Positions 5,597 to 5,698 of a DNA stretch of 5,698 bases are shown here, in pieces (position 1 is the stretch's first letter; every line of letters begins with the position of its first letter). Both the position numbers and the translations under genes were made by a program. The notes beneath the pieces were generated by a model, which made no database searches, was not told the DNA's origin, and saw nothing but the letters and a program-made list of their open reading frames with translations. Location: contig JAPUHZ010000143.1 in the NCBI GenBank assembly GCA_027297485.1, forward strand, positions 1 through 5,698, written 5' to 3'. The stretch is from Deltaproteobacteria bacterium. Lineage in GTDB: Bacteria; Desulfobacterota_B; Binatia; UBA9968.

Positions 5597-5698
5597 GCGC
5601 TGTCTAGCCATTCTCCTTCCGAGTCTATTGAAGTCCCGGCTTAAAAACAATAGATTGAGTTCAGGGTGCCTGATGTCAGGGAGATTTGAAGAACAGGA
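5597..5698. other. Upstream region at window end, no gene seen
   Basis: Beyond the activator site I see no coding signature up to the window edge. The only frame crossing part of it is the spurious upstream extension of the receiver gene. Confidence 0.4.

Noticed and set aside
5474..5650. N-terminal extension of the receiver gene to an ATG at 5650
   Set aside because: It would translate through the sigma-54 promoter and activator site, and receiver domains normally start at MKKKILIVED. An AAGGAG near an internal ATG (Met14 of the long frame) is only one base away, too close.

Overview
The window (5,698 bp) looks like chromosomal DNA of an uncultured Gram-negative bacterium. A TTTTTCAGCAGCCTG-type palindromic repeat, sigma-54 promoters and a type IV pilin-like protein fit Deltaproteobacteria/Desulfobacterota, NC10, Rokubacteria or Acidobacteria-like lineages. 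That placement is a low-confidence guess from style; no marker gene is present.

Left third (1-2159, plus strand): the 3' part of a MmgE/PrpD-family gene overlaps by 4 bp (ATGA) with a gene for an enolase-superfamily enzyme of the mandelate racemase/muconate lactonizing type. They form a translationally coupled pair, probably for catabolism of an unidentified organic acid. The second enzyme keeps every catalytic landmark except one metal ligand, which is Gln instead of Asp.

Right two thirds (2160-5698): four single genes on alternating strands. Three read leftward: an exported coiled-coil protein of unknown function (2229-3068), a type IV pilin-like membrane protein that has lost the prepilin-peptidase motif (3369-3800), and a stand-alone CheY-like receiver protein (5078-5473). 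One reads rightward: an RDD-family membrane protein (4288-4920). Its ribosome binding site touches the end of a 127-bp MITE-like inverted repeat (4148-4274).

The most interesting signal is regulatory. Each of the three leftward genes has a sigma-54 (-24/-12) promoter of form TGGnA-N6-TTGCW just upstream. The pilin and receiver promoters share an identical 15-base core. Each also has an imperfect palindrome, TATTTGnYAAnA, at the same distance (82, 82 and 83 bp beyond the -12 C, about -95 to -108 from the predicted start site). The flanking DNA is otherwise dissimilar. This implies that one unidentified sigma-54 enhancer-binding protein controls all three genes as a small, separately transcribed regulon of envelope and signalling proteins. 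The activator is not encoded in the window.
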